DNA of 64,000 nucleotides from Pseudomonas psychrophila HA-4. Its GTDB lineage: Bacteria; Pseudomonadota; Gammaproteobacteria; Pseudomonadales; Pseudomonadaceae. The notes beneath the pieces were generated by a model, which saw only the letters and a program-made list of their open reading frames with translations, ran no database searches and was not told the DNA's origin. The translations under genes were made by a program, and so were the position numbers. The DNA is taken from assembly GCF_000282975.1 (NCBI RefSeq), contig NZ_ALJC01000006.1:95756-159755 (forward strand). The letters are read 5' to 3'. Positions 25,308 to 34,863 of the stretch are shown piece after piece; the first letter of the stretch is position 1; each line of letters begins with the position of its first letter.

Positions 25308-27073
25308 GCCAAACCATAGGTCTTGAGCCGATACGCCAGTTGCGGTCGTGTCACGCCTAATTGCCGTGCAGCGGCCGAGAGATTACCCGCGCAGGTCTGC
25401 AGCACGTGCCGGTAATGCTCCACTTGCTGGCACTGGATCGATTGCTTGAGCTGCGACATGGGCGATGCGTTTAGATCCAACTCGGTCCCGCTGGCCTGGG
25501 GCGATGACACGCCCAAGCTGCCGTCGCCTCCTATGCTCAAACCGGGGCGCGGTGCCTGCTCCCCGTTGGGAAACAGGTGCTGAGTTCGAACTGAAGCATT
25601 GTTGGGGGCCGCAATCACCCCGCGCTCCACCAGATTTTGCAGCTCGCGTATGTTGCCGGGGTAATCGTGATTAAGCAGGGCTTCAACGGCTTGCGCGCTA
25701 AAACCGGTAACCTGCTTGCCATGCAGCGTTGTGAAGTGCTTAAAGAAATGCTCCATCAGCAACGGTATGTCATCACGACGTTCTCGCAACGGCGGTAGAT
25801 GAATAGGAAAGACGTTGAGTCGGAAAAACAGATCCTCGCGAAAGGTGCCTTGAGCGATAGCGGTACGCAGGTTGATGTTAGTGGCCGCAACCACCCGCAA
25901 ATCAACCTTGATTGGCTTGCTGCCTCCGACTCGCTCGATCTCCCCCTCTTGTAAGGCGCGTAGCAGCTTACTCTGCGCACTCAAGCTCAACGCCTGGATT
26001 TCATCGAGAAACAGCGTGCCACCCGAAGCGCGTTCAAAGCGCCCTGCCCGCGCTTGAGTCGCCCCCGTGTAAGCACCCTTTTCGGCACCGAACAATTCGG
26101 CCTCCAATAAACTCTCCGGCAGCGAAGCGCAATTGACCGCCACCAACGGCTGATCAGCTCGTGGGCTGAGTCGGTGCAAACATTTGGCAAATACTTCCTT
26201 ACCAACACCTGACTCACCACTAAAGAGCACGGTGGCACGCGTTGGGGCAACCTGCGCGATCTGATGGCGCGCGACGCTGAATGCCGCCGAGATGCCCACC
26301 ATATCGTCCTGCACTGGGAGGCTGCTGATGGTGGTGGTCGCTGTAGTACTGGCAGGTTGTGGCGCGTCGCTTTCCGTTGAGGACCAGATCGAATTCATCC
26401 GGATGAAATGGGCTGGGTCCCAATATCGTTGGGCCTCACTGTGCTCATGGTGAGGCAAGCGGTCGGCGGTATCTCCAACAATTCGACAAATGCTGCCACC
26501 TGCTGCAACGCATTCCACTTCGCGGTACACCACCAGTTTGCCTATAAACGCGCTGGCATAACCCGCCGCGTAACCCAGGGTCATCCAGCACACGGCCTCG
26601 TCACCAATACCGTAGTGCGCAATATGCTCGTGGGCTTCGCGAGAGTCATGCCACAGGTATTCGCCATGAAAATGGCCCTTCTCGATGTTCAGATCCAGGT
26701 CGACCGTTTCCACCCGCACCATGCCTTGCAAGGCATGCAGGCGACCGCCAGCAATGAATGAACTGCGCTCGTCGCCGCTTGGCCAACGCTTGCGCACTAA
26801 GGCGGCATCCTGGGTACCCGCGGAATAGCCAATACGCATCAACATGCGCTTGGCGCCCTCATGGCCAACGCTCTCGATCAATTCTTGGCGCAGCGCTCCC
26901 AGTGCTGTGGAGTGCAGCATGACCATGCTCTGATCATCCAGCCAGATACGCGCATCCTCATCGGAAAAGCGCAGAAACCGGCGAAGGTCTGCGGGTGTTG
27001 GGGCGCAGGTTTCATAGCCTTGCACGAGGCGAGCAGGCTGATGATGGGTAACCGTCTGAGGCGAGCGATTCAT
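25304..27073 (-). CDS. Sigma-54-dependent activator of the XylR/DmpR type (XylR_N-V4R-AAA-Fis)
   Basis: 589 residues. The N-terminal sensor (about 25-205) contains a V4R domain ([44 protein letters not shown]) that in XylR and DmpR binds aromatic effectors. The AAA+ domain has Walker A GESGVGKE (about 286-293), the sigma-54 contact loop GAYTGA (333-338) and Walker B GTLFLDE. A Fis-type HTH ([19 protein letters not shown]) ends the protein. GGAG precedes the ATG. Flanked by three promoters with matching sigma-54 boxes and GATCA sites, it is almost certainly the local activator. Confidence 0.9.
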   Translation of the reverse strand: MNRSPQTVTHHQPARLVQGYETCAPTPADLRRFLRFSDEDARIWLDDQSMVMLHSTALGALRQELIESVGHEGAKRMLMRIGYSAGTQDAALVRKRWPSGDERSSFIAGGRLHALQGMVRVETVDLDLNIEKGHFHGEYLWHDSREAHEHIAHYGIGDEAVCWMTLGYAAGYASAFIGKLVVYREVECVAAGGSICRIVGDTADRLPHHEHSEAQRYWDPAHFIRMNSIWSSTESDAPQPASTTATTTISSLPVQDDMVGISAAFSVARHQIAQVAPTRATVLFSGESGVGKEVFAKCLHRLSPRADQPLVAVNCASLPESLLEAELFGAEKGAYTGATQARAGRFERASGGTLFLDEIQALSLSAQSKLLRALQEGEIERVGGSKPIKVDLRVVAATNINLRTAIAQGTFREDLFFRLNVFPIHLPPLRERRDDIPLLMEHFFKHFTTLHGKQVTGFSAQAVEALLNHDYPGNIRELQNLVERGVIAAPNNASVRTQHLFPNGEQAPRPGLSIGGDGSLGVSSPQASGTELDLNASPMSQLKQSIQCQQVEHYRHVLQTCAGNLSAAARQLGVTRPQLAYRLKTYGLA

Positions 27074-27137
27074 GCAATCTCCTAATTATTTTTGTTTTCC
27101 ACCGCACGTGGCCGCGAAGGGAATTGGAGGCATCGGA

Positions 27138-27180
27138 TTTGATCATCAATTTTTTCCCACCTTCATCAACGAAGATCAAG
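27138..27180. promoter_or_regulatory. Upstream activator sites (MFS gene / regulator)
   Basis: TTTGATCATCAA (27138-27149) and AGATCAAG (27173-27180) in the divergent region between the regulator and MFS genes, about 95-130 bases upstream of the MFS transcription start. Confidence 0.5.
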
Positions 27181-27245
27181 GTAGAAGCGCTGCAGAGCTC
27201 TTTAAAACTGTTTAACTTCAATAAGTTAGCTAATTAAATGAGTAC

Positions 27246-27261
27246 TGGCCTGCCCTTTGCT
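27246..27261 (+). promoter_or_regulatory. Sigma-54 promoter of the MFS importer
   Basis: TGGCCTGCCCTTTGCT: GG (27247-27248) and GC (27259-27260) ten bases apart with TTTGC at -12. Transcription start expected near 27272, 59 bases before the MFS ATG. Confidence 0.72.
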
Positions 27262-27330
27262 ATGTCATTGCCGACTGAGGCGTAACTCGCATCAGTCAAC
27301 CCATAACAATAATCATGCCGGAGATTCACC

Positions 27331-28590
27331 ATGCGCCGCTGGTTCTCTCATTATGAAAACCGTCTGTTGTTTGTTCTTAGCCTGAGCTTTGGCTTTGTTT
27401 TCTTTGATCGAAATGCCATGAGTTTCCTGGCGCCCTTCGTGGCGAAAGACCTTAATTTAAGTAACACACAGATCGGCCTGCTGGTATCGGCACTTTCCCT
27501 AACTTGGGCACTGTCGGGCTACCTGCTGGGCGCCCAGTCGGACCGCAGCGGTCGTCGTAAACCGTATTTGCTGGTGGCGGTCATTGTCTTTTCAGCTTGC
27601 TCATTCATCTCTGGCCTCGCGGGTTCATTCTTCATGCTACTCGCCGCACGCTTGTTGATGGGCGTGGCCGAGGGGCCAATTCTGCCCATCTCGCAAACAC
27701 TGATGGCCATGAACTCGACCCCGACACGACGGGGCCAGAACATGGGCATCATGCAGAACTTCGGCAGCAACCTGCTGGGCTCGTGCATTGCCCCGCTGGT
27801 GCTGGTGGCGATCGCCAGCCATTACGACTGGCGACTGGCTTTCTTCGTGGCCGGGATCCCCGGTCTAATGGCGGCGTGGTTGATCTGGAAGTACGTCAAA
27901 GAGCCCAAAGCCGTCATCGCCCCGGTAGCGACAACGATTACGGCCCCTGGCAATGACGCGCTGCGTGATCTACTGCGCTATCGCAACGTCTGGCTAAGCA
28001 TGCTGATTGCTTGTTTTTATGTGGCATGGATGGTCCTGGGCTGGGCCTTTATGCCGGTGTACTACATGAATGAGCGCCATTTTAGTTCAACAGAAATGGG
28101 CATTCTGATGAGCGTACTGGGTGCCAGCGCGACGATTTGCAGCTACATCGTGCCCGCACTCTCAGACCGCCTAGGACGTCGAACCGTGGTTGTCGTGTTT
28201 TCCTTGATCGGGGCGCTCACACCGTTGGCGGCCCTGTACTTCGACGGGCCTTTCTGGATGCTGTGCCTGATTCTTTTTCTGACGTGGTCAGCCAGCGGAG
28301 TGGCGCCTATTTTTATGGCCACCATCCCTTCCGAAACAGTCCCCGCGCACCGCATCGCTGCTTGCGTGGGGTTAGTGATGGGCATGGGGGAAATCGTCGG
28401 GGGTGTTCTGAGCCCGATCGCCGGCGGATGGTTGGCTGACATCGCTGGGCTGAGCGCGCCTCTAATGTTGCAGGCTGCTTGTGCAGTGGTCGTGGGCCTA
28501 TTAGGCCTATGGCTGCACGAAACCGCCCCATTGCGAGCCAAGCACTCACAGCAGGACGGACTAACGGTCAAAGATGCCACGCGTCCCTGA
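27331..28590 (+). CDS. MFS transporter, sigma-54 module importer
   Basis: Inner-membrane carrier, 419 residues and twelve TM segments. The TM2-3 loop has the MFS A-motif (GAQSDRSGRRKPYL), repeated in the second half as SDRLGRRTVVV. FFDRNAMSFLAPFVAKDLNL is typical of anion:cation symporters that bring in aromatic or sugar acids. GGAG is nine bases before the ATG. Own sigma-54 promoter, divergent from the activator; likely brings in the module's substrate after the OprB porin. Confidence 0.87.
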   Translation: MRRWFSHYENRLLFVLSLSFGFVFFDRNAMSFLAPFVAKDLNLSNTQIGLLVSALSLTWALSGYLLGAQSDRSGRRKPYLLVAVIVFSACSFISGLAGSFFMLLAARLLMGVAEGPILPISQTLMAMNSTPTRRGQNMGIMQNFGSNLLGSCIAPLVLVAIASHYDWRLAFFVAGIPGLMAAWLIWKYVKEPKAVIAPVATTITAPGNDALRDLLRYRNVWLSMLIACFYVAWMVLGWAFMPVYYMNERHFSSTEMGILMSVLGASATICSYIVPALSDRLGRRTVVVVFSLIGALTPLAALYFDGPFWMLCLILFLTWSASGVAPIFMATIPSETVPAHRIAACVGLVMGMGEIVGGVLSPIAGGWLADIAGLSAPLMLQAACAVVVGLLGLWLHETAPLRAKHSQQDGLTVKDATRP

Positions 28591-28738
28591 AAAGCAACGT
28601 GCCTGAGGTGCATTAACTAACCAGTCACGCGGCTAGAAGCCTAGTACACCCCGTACTTCGTGAACCGCGTAATACGTCGAGGGAGCAAGTTAGACAGTCA
28701 GCAGCAGATGAACATCATCCGCTGCTGGCCGCCGCCGT

Positions 28739-29638
28739 TCACGGCTTCAGAAATTCAGTGACAGCTGCGGCGAACAGGTCTGGCTGATCAAGCATCAGGA
28801 AGTGAAAACTACCGTCAATACGGCTGAAACTGATGTTGGGTGTCGAGACATAAGCGTTACGGAACATTGCATCAACGAGGGATGTCGGTATGCCATACAG
28901 CGTGTCATACGCATAAACGACCTCGACAGGCACCGTGATGCGTCCAAGCTCAGGCCGCAGATCGGTGGTCATCAGTTCATACATGGCATCGGCCATGGTC
29001 TTTGGGTCCGAACGTGTCCCCGACGCGACCAGGCTTGGCCTGACCGCTTCAGTCTTGGCGAGACGGGCGACAGAGGCTATCTGCATCGCTAGCGCCTGCT
29101 CAGGCGTTGCAACTAGCATGGCATCACGCATCGCAACAGCATGCGGGGTCGCCGTTTCAGGCGTCGCTGAAGGGTCAAACAGCAAGGTATAAAAAGGCAA
29201 CGCATCTACAATCATCAGACGCCCAACTTGCTCGGGGTGACGCGCCCCCAGCATCAGCGCCACCTCCCCCCCCAACGAATGACCGATGATGACCGGCGCC
29301 TTGATGTGCTGGCTGCGGATATAGTCAGAGATCGCCTCGGCCGTCGGGGCAACGACTTTACCGTCTAGATCGGAAACCGCGGGCGAGCCGGCAAAGCCCG
29401 CGACCTGCACGAGATGCAGGCGGTGGTTCTGGCGTAATCTGGAGGCCAAATCGGCCCAAACTTCAGAGGACGACGCAAACCCTGGAATTAAGATGATGTC
29501 TGTTCCAGAGCCTTGTACCTGCACTGAGATACGACCCTGGTTGACCGTGTCTGCTGGCAGGGTTGCTGACTGGGCTGGTGATGCTGACAGCAGCGCCAAC
29601 GTGGCGCCTATCCCGGCAAGGATGCTTCCTGCACGCAT
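28739..29638 (-). CDS. Exported alpha/beta hydrolase
   Basis: 299 residues with a signal peptide (hydrophobic LAGIGATLALLSA, cleavage near QSA-T). The hydrolase core shows ILIPGFASSSEVW (oxyanion region), nucleophile elbow GHSLGGE, acid near VVYAYDTLYG and catalytic His in DGSFHFLM. Probably a periplasmic esterase or similar; substrate unknown. Single gene, separated from the MFS gene by about 150 bases on the opposite strand. Confidence 0.82.
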   Translation of the reverse strand: MRAGSILAGIGATLALLSASPAQSATLPADTVNQGRISVQVQGSGTDIILIPGFASSSEVWADLASRLRQNHRLHLVQVAGFAGSPAVSDLDGKVVAPTAEAISDYIRSQHIKAPVIIGHSLGGEVALMLGARHPEQVGRLMIVDALPFYTLLFDPSATPETATPHAVAMRDAMLVATPEQALAMQIASVARLAKTEAVRPSLVASGTRSDPKTMADAMYELMTTDLRPELGRITVPVEVVYAYDTLYGIPTSLVDAMFRNAYVSTPNISFSRIDGSFHFLMLDQPDLFAAAVTEFLKP

Positions 29639-29844
29639 AGCGTTTCCCTAATGAGCTGAGTAATCGGACACATGCTAAACCGTTTTGGAGCGTACTGCTT
29701 TCGGCCAATGACGAGCACGCCAAGCCATTAGAACCCTTCACCTTTCTCTCAAAGCACCGCTGACCTTAATGCACCACTCTTAAGTAGCATCCGTACCCAA
29801 TCAAAAAATGATGAAGTTTTAGAGACGAAAAACGACAAGAAAGT

Positions 29845-29866
29845 TATACACTTAATTATTCTTGTA
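29845..29866 (+). promoter_or_regulatory. LitR/PplR-like light-response box
   Basis: TATACA-N12-TGTA lies 95 bases before the photolyase start. From memory this fits the T(G/A)TACA-N12-TGTA box bound by the B12-dependent or partner MerR-type light regulators (LitR/PplR) of Pseudomonas. The right half sits inside a perfect palindrome TTCTTGTACAAGAA (29859-29872). Function inferred from position. Confidence 0.5.
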
Positions 29867-29960
29867 CAAGAAATTACGCCTTCCTTCAAAAAAACGCTGC
29901 TTGGATGAAATCTTCGACGTCATTAGGCACGTATGCTCACCATCAATTGGAACCTGCTTG

Positions 29961-31499
29961 ATGAATACGACTCGCCGATTATGTCTCGTCTTGGGAGACC
30001 AATTATCCTTCGACCTCGCGTCTCTACAGGCCTTGGATAAAGAGAGCGATACGGTACTCATGGTCGAGGTCATGGAGGAAGCCAGCCATGTCACCCATCA
30101 TCCGCAAAAAATAACTCTTATTTTCAGTGCTATGCGTCACTTCGCCGAAGCTTTGAAGCAGAGGGGTGTCAGGGTGCAGTACGTGGCGCTTGATGATCCG
30201 AAAAATACTGGATCCGTACCCCGCGAGCTATGTCGCTGGCAGGAACAATTACAACCGGATGAACTCCACCTGACGGAGTGCGGTGACTGGCGGTTAGAGC
30301 ATTCAATCAGGGAATGTGGCTTGGCTATCGAGTGGCATTCCGATAATCGATTTCTTTGCTCACGTGCCGAGTTCTCTAACTGGGCGCAAGGCAAAAAGCA
30401 GCTACGCATGGAGTTCTTTTATCGGGAAATGCGCCGCAAGAGCAGATTGCTACTCAATGGTGACGGCAGCCCTGTAGGAGGCGCCTGGAACTTTGATGCT
30501 GAAAACCGCAAAGCTTTGCCTAAAGGCGTTAGGCCTCCCTCGCCAGCCCGTTTTTCGCCGGACGCAATCACTCGGGATGTGCTTGAGTTAGTGGCCAATA
30601 CCTTCTCCAGTCACTATGGCTCCCTTGACACGTTCGACTACCCGGTAACCCATGCCGAAGCTCAGGCTCTATGGGACTACTTCCTCGACTGGGGGTTGGC
30701 AGCCTTCGGCGATTATCAAGATGCCATGGCTAGCGATGAGCCCTTTCTGTTCCATGCCCGTATAAGCGCGGCGCTCAATATTGGCTTACTGGATCTTCGC
30801 CAACTTTGTAGTGATGTGGAGTCGGCATATTGGTCCGGCAGCATTGCACTCAACGCTGCAGAAGGCTTCATTCGACAACTGATAGGCTGGCGTGAATATG
30901 TCCGAGGCGTCTACTGGCTAAAGATGCCTGAATATGCGAATGGCAATGTCTTTGGTAATACGAGGTCGCTTCCAGAGTTCTACTGGACAGGTGAAACACG
31001 GATGAATTGCATGCGCCAAGCCATAAGTCAGAGCCTTAAGCATGCCTATGCACACCACATCCAAAGGCTGATGGTGACAGGCAATTTCGCACTGCTGACG
31101 GGTATTACGCCGAGAGAAATCTGTGAATGGTATTTGGCTATCTACATGGACGCCTTCGACTGGGTAGAGCTACCCAATACACTGGGCATGGTCATGCACG
31201 CCGATGGCGGCTATCTAGGCTCCAAACCTTATTGCGCGAGCGGCCAATACATTAAGCGCATGTCCGACTATTGTCGTGACTGCGCCTACAACGTGAAGGA
31301 AAGTACAACTGAAGACGCCTGCCCTTTCAACGCACTGTACTGGCACTTCCTAATGCGCCACGGCGACCGCCTGCGCGGCAATCAGCGTATGAGCATGATT
31401 TATAAAAATCTCGATCGTATGCCTGAATCTAAACAACAGGCGCTTTGGCTGCGCGGCCAGTTGTTACTCGATACGTTAGATAAAGGTGAGGCGCTATGA
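29961..31499 (+). CDS. Fe-S cluster cryptochrome/photolyase (6-4 photolyase family)
   Basis: 512 residues of the deoxyribodipyrimidine-photolyase-related group that repairs UV lesions with FAD and light. N-terminal Rossmann part [19 protein letters not shown]-binding helical part with [30 protein letters not shown] and [14 protein letters not shown]. The cysteines in [15 protein letters not shown] and DACPFN, with an upstream NCMRQ, fit the 4Fe-4S site of bacterial (6-4) photolyases (PhrB). Start at ATG 29961 (GGAA upstream); the longer frame would begin inside the light box. Overlaps the DUF2256 gene by ATGA. Confidence 0.88.
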   Translation: MNTTRRLCLVLGDQLSFDLASLQALDKESDTVLMVEVMEEASHVTHHPQKITLIFSAMRHFAEALKQRGVRVQYVALDDPKNTGSVPRELCRWQEQLQPDELHLTECGDWRLEHSIRECGLAIEWHSDNRFLCSRAEFSNWAQGKKQLRMEFFYREMRRKSRLLLNGDGSPVGGAWNFDAENRKALPKGVRPPSPARFSPDAITRDVLELVANTFSSHYGSLDTFDYPVTHAEAQALWDYFLDWGLAAFGDYQDAMASDEPFLFHARISAALNIGLLDLRQLCSDVESAYWSGSIALNAAEGFIRQLIGWREYVRGVYWLKMPEYANGNVFGNTRSLPEFYWTGETRMNCMRQAISQSLKHAYAHHIQRLMVTGNFALLTGITPREICEWYLAIYMDAFDWVELPNTLGMVMHADGGYLGSKPYCASGQYIKRMSDYCRDCAYNVKESTTEDACPFNALYWHFLMRHGDRLRGNQRMSMIYKNLDRMPESKQQALWLRGQLLLDTLDKGEAL

Positions 31500-31639
31500 A
31501 AAAAAGTGAGCTACCCGTCAAAACGTGCGTGCGCTGCGGCCTTCTTTTCACATGGCGCAAGAAATGGGCTCGCTGCTGGGAGGAAGTGCGCTACTGCTCG
31601 GAACGTTGCCGACGTAGTAAGTCCTTCATAAATCCGTAA
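31496..31639 (+). CDS. DUF2256 zinc-ribbon protein, photolyase partner
   Basis: 47-residue protein with two CxxC pairs and extra cysteines ([14 protein letters not shown], then YCSERCRR), the DUF2256 pattern. The ATG overlaps the photolyase stop by four bases. DUF2256 genes are regularly found attached to this photolyase type; the role is unknown, perhaps metal-site assembly or DNA binding. Confidence 0.85.
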   Translation: MKKSELPVKTCVRCGLLFTWRKKWARCWEEVRYCSERCRRSKSFINP

Positions 31640-31937
31640 ATAACCTGGACGAATGACCTCTATCGGTTCAGGCAGCTGCCGAAGCCTTCATCAAGCCCCT
31701 GCGGGAACAGGTCTCTGGCAGATTGCAGCTTGTCAACCAAGACGCAGGGCAGTCGAGACTCTCAACTGGGCTCCCGCCGGAGCGATCACCCACAATCCGG
31801 ACAGGGAGAAATCGCTGTAAAAGTAAACTGATCTAAAACGACAACGACCTTGAAAAACGCAGCTAGAATGAGATAGCTCATTTTTTGTTATGCCATCCAA
31901 CACACACCTTCAGATATTCCTTAAAAGGAGATCGACT
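31640..31937. other. Intergenic region upstream of adhP
   Basis: 298 bases with no supported gene. Near the right end a small stem AATGAG-ATAG-CTCATT followed by TTTTTG (31867-31888) could be a weak terminator or attenuator before the alcohol dehydrogenase gene. Confidence 0.4.
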
Positions 31938-32945
31938 ATGAAAGCAGCTGTTGTCGCAAAAAACAAAACTGTGGTAATAGAAGAAAAGAAACTACGCCCT
32001 TTAGAATATGGAGAAGCACTATTAAAAATGGAATGCTGCGGTGTATGCCACACTGACCTACATGTGAAAAATGCAGATTTCGGTGATGTATCCGGCATAA
32101 TACTTGGGCATGAAGGAATCGGTGTAGTGACTGAAATATCGGCAGGTGTAACATCACTTAAAGTTGGAGATCGAGCGAGTGTTGCTTGGTTTTTCCGTGG
32201 CTGTGGAAACTGTGAATACTGTAACAGCGGCAAAGAAACATTCTGTCGCACAGCCAAGAACGCAGGTTATACAGTCGATGGGGGCATGGCAGAAGAGTGC
32301 ATTGTCAATGCTGATTATGCGGTGAAAGTTCCAGACGGTCTGGATTCAGCCGCAGCCAGTAGCATTACGTGCGCGGGAGTTACCACGTATAAAGCCATTA
32401 AAGTTTCAGGTGTAAAACCAGGGCAATGGCTGGCGATATACGGCCTAGGAGGACTGGGTAATTTAGCACTGCAATATGCCAAAAATGTTTTCAATGCCAA
32501 AGTTATTGCCATTGATGTTAATGATAAACAACTGGCGTTGGCAAAAGAGATGGGGGCAGATCTCACCCTTAATCCGAAGACAGATAATGTCGATGAAATT
32601 ATTCAGAAAGAGTTGGGCGGCGCCCATGCCGCGGTGGTAACGGCAGTCGCAAAATCAGCATTTAATTCTGCAGTGGCCAGTGTCCGAGCTGCGGGGCGTG
32701 TCGTGGCAGTAGGCCTCCCCGTTGAAACGATGGACCTGAGTATTCCGCGCCTAGTCTTGGACGGTATTGAGGTGGTCGGCTCTCTGGTGGGTACTCGTGA
32801 AGACTTGAAAGAGGCCTTCCGTTTCGGTGCAGAAGGAAAAGTCGTACCAAAAGTACAAATGCGTCCGCTCGAGGATATTAATACTATTTTTGATGAAATG
32901 GAGCAGGGGAAATTTACCGGTCGCATGGTTATTGATTTCAACCAT
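31938..32945 (+). CDS. adhP: Zinc-dependent alcohol dehydrogenase AdhP, enteric-like
   Basis: 336 residues. It oxidises ethanol and short alcohols to aldehydes with NAD+. Zinc ligands are in [10 protein letters not shown] and ILGHEGIG; structural zinc loop [16 protein letters not shown]; nucleotide motif GLGGLGN. Blocks such as [20 protein letters not shown] and [14 protein letters not shown] are almost letter-for-letter those of E. coli AdhP, and the length is identical. Codon third positions are clearly richer in A/T than in neighbouring Pseudomonas genes. Clear GGAG seven bases before the ATG at 31938. Likely gained by horizontal transfer. Confidence 0.92.
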
Positions 32946-32948
32946 TAA

Positions 32949-33318
32949 AATTAAACCATAGATACCACCCTGCTTTTTATTTAAAAGCCGCCCCTGGATT
33001 TCGTGCTGAGCCACTTAATCCGGGGGTATAAACAGGGGCAAATTGCTTCTATTCAGGTATACAAATAAAATACCAAACAAAGAATTTTTAAAATCATCTA
33101 TAAGCAGAAAGATATTGTTCCGCCTGCGACTTAAGAAAGTTACCTATCGCTTATCTTATTACACAAGCATCTCCCACCAACGACATCAACATCAGCCCCG
33201 AATCGATAACTGTATTACCCCCTAAACCATAGCCACATTTACTTCTAAAAAACTGCAAAAAAACAACGCCTCAGCACAAACCGGGAACTCCTCACAACTG
33301 CGTTAAACACTACTTAAC
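32949..33318. other. AT-rich region without genes
   Basis: About 370 bases of low-GC sequence after adhP with only short random frames. Likely part of the same acquired segment. Confidence 0.45.
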
Positions 33319-33378
33319 GGTAAGCGCTCCATAAACCCCACCGATCTTGAAGTCGGTGGGGTTTATGGAGCGCTTACC
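33319..33378. repeat. Perfect 26-bp inverted repeat beside tRNA-Ser
   Basis: Arms 33319-33344 and 33353-33378 are exact reverse complements, from GGTAAGCGCTCC at the outer end to CCCACCGA at the loop; loop TCTTGAAG. Forms a very stable hairpin without a T-tract. It lies about 100 bases beyond the 3' end of tRNA-Ser. Confidence 0.85.
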
Positions 33379-33439
33379 AAAAAGATGCGGAAAGGCTGGC
33401 CTCCACGCAGGGGCTTCCCCCAAACCCCAGAAACGACAA

Positions 33440-33458
33440 AGCCCGCTAAAAGCGGGCT
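33440..33458 (-). terminator. Terminator of tRNA-Ser
   Basis: AGCCCGCT/AGCGGGCT stem (33440-33447 and 33451-33458). On the minus strand it is followed by TTGTCGTTT, 18 bases after the tRNA 3' end. Confidence 0.7.
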
Positions 33459-33475
33459 CTGTCGGTGTAGCAATA

Positions 33476-33563
33476 TGGCGGAGGCGTAGAGATTCGAACT
33501 CTAGGACCTGTTACAGTCGACGGTTTTCAAGACCGTTGCCTTAAACCACTCGGCCACACCTCC
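33476..33563 (-). tRNA. tRNA-Ser(TGA)
   Basis: 88 bases including encoded CCA. Acceptor stem GGAGGTG/CGCCTCC (one G-T pair), D-arm GCCGAGTGGTTTAAGGC, anticodon arm CGGT-CTTGAAA-ACCG with anticodon TGA, long class-II variable arm, and T-arm GAGTTCGAATCTC. Reads UCA-type serine codons. Confidence 0.95.
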
Positions 33564-33686
33564 TAACGTTGTTGCGGGCGCCATAATACCCGAATGAAAC
33601 ACATTGTCAAACTCTCTTGATCGCTTGTTTCAGAGCCTCTGCTATGATCTTTGCTACTTAACATTTCAAACCACAGGAGTTTCGCC

Positions 33687-34358
33687 ATGCGCGAACAGGA
33701 TTACGCAGTTAATAGCAGCGTGCAGGCTGAGCAGCTAGAGGTTAGCCGCGTCCTGCGCAACACTTACGGTTTACTGGCTCTCACTCTCGCTTTCAGCGGT
33801 GTGATGGCTTATGTCGCGCAGCAGATGCGTGTCGGTTACCCCAATATTTTCGTGGTGCTGATCGGCTTTTACGGGCTGTTCTTCCTCACCAACAAGCTGC
33901 GCGATTCGGCTTGGGGTCTGGTGTCTGCCTTTGCCTTGACCGGCTTCATGGGATTTCTGCTGGGCCCAATCCTTAACCGTTACCTGGGCATGCAGGGCGG
34001 CGCTGAGGTAGTTAGTTCGGCATTTGCCATGACGGCGCTGGTGTTTGGCGGTCTGTCTGCTTATGTACTGATCACTCGCAAGGACATGAGCTTCCTAGGC
34101 GGCTTCATCACCGCCGGTTTCTTTGTCCTGCTAGGCGCGGTAGTCGCCAGCTTCTTCTTCCAGATCAGCGGCCTGCAACTGGCTATCAGCGCTGGCTTCG
34201 TGCTGTTTTCTTCGGTCTGCATCTTGTTCCAGACCAGCGCCATTATTCATGGCGGCGAGCGTAACTACATCATGGCTACCATCAGCCTGTATGTATCGAT
34301 CTACAACCTGTTCATCAGCCTGCTGCAAATTTTCGGCATCATGAGCCGCGATGACTGA
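33687..34358 (+). CDS. Bax inhibitor-1/YccA family membrane protein
   Basis: 223 residues with seven TM segments, the BI-1 fold (LLALTLAFSGVMAYVAQ; ISLYVSIYNLFISLLQIFG at the end, with the pH-sensing aspartates near the C terminus). In bacteria YccA-like members regulate the FtsH protease; BsYetJ members leak calcium. GGAG precedes the ATG at 33687. It is followed by a strong terminator. Confidence 0.88.
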   Translation: MREQDYAVNSSVQAEQLEVSRVLRNTYGLLALTLAFSGVMAYVAQQMRVGYPNIFVVLIGFYGLFFLTNKLRDSAWGLVSAFALTGFMGFLLGPILNRYLGMQGGAEVVSSAFAMTALVFGGLSAYVLITRKDMSFLGGFITAGFFVLLGAVVASFFFQISGLQLAISAGFVLFSSVCILFQTSAIIHGGERNYIMATISLYVSIYNLFISLLQIFGIMSRDD

Positions 34359-34374
34359 TTGACAACAGCGACAC

Positions 34375-34398
34375 AAAAGCCCGCCTCGGCGGGCTTTT
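34375..34398 (+). terminator. Intrinsic terminator after the BI-1 gene
   Basis: Stem AAAAGCCCGC/GCGGGCTTTT with loop CTCG, followed by TTGTTG. Confidence 0.88.
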
Positions 34399-34469
34399 TG
34401 TTGTCCGCGGCAAGCATCTTTAGGCATCTGGCTTTATCATTGCCGCAGATTTGCTGACAGAGCCCCATC

Positions 34470-34862
34470 ATGAAATTTGCCATTGCCCTTTATTCAGCGG
34501 CCCATTCGCCCTCCTCTCGCCGCGCTCTGCGCTTTGCTGAGGCGGCGTTAGCGAGCGGTCACGAAATTGTGCGGCTGTTCTTTTATCAAGACGGTGTTCA
34601 CAACGCTTCGAGCAATGTCGTCACGCCACAAGATGAGCAAGACCTCACTCAACAGTGGGCTGCGTTCGTCAGCCATCACCAGCTTGATGGTGTGGTGTGT
34701 ATTGCCGCTGCTCTGCGCCGCGGGGTGCTGAACGAGGACGAAGCTGCGCGCTATCAGCGTCCGGCAGTCAATTTAAAAGCGCCTTGGGAATTGTCTGGTC
34801 TGGGGCAGTTACACGACGCTATTCAATCGGCTGATCGACTGATCTGCTTCGGAGGGCCTTGA
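34470..34862 (+). CDS. tusD: Sulfurtransferase complex subunit TusD
   Basis: 130 residues of the DsrE-like fold. With TusB and TusC it forms the heterohexamer that relays sulfur from TusA to TusE for 2-thiouridine formation in tRNA wobble positions. The sulfur-carrying cysteine is Cys77 in DGVVCIAAALRRGVL. First gene of tusDCB-tusE-ybiB; the next gene begins one base after its stop. Confidence 0.93.
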   Translation: MKFAIALYSAAHSPSSRRALRFAEAALASGHEIVRLFFYQDGVHNASSNVVTPQDEQDLTQQWAAFVSHHQLDGVVCIAAALRRGVLNEDEAARYQRPAVNLKAPWELSGLGQLHDAIQSADRLICFGGP

Positions 34863-34863
34863 T

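Noticed and set aside
29943..29970. GGAACC near the photolyase start as a second hrp box
   Set aside because: No CCACNNA lies 15-16 bases downstream.
33347..33544. 65-codon plus-strand frame across the inverted repeat and tRNA
   Set aside because: Overlaps the tRNA-Ser gene; a chance frame.
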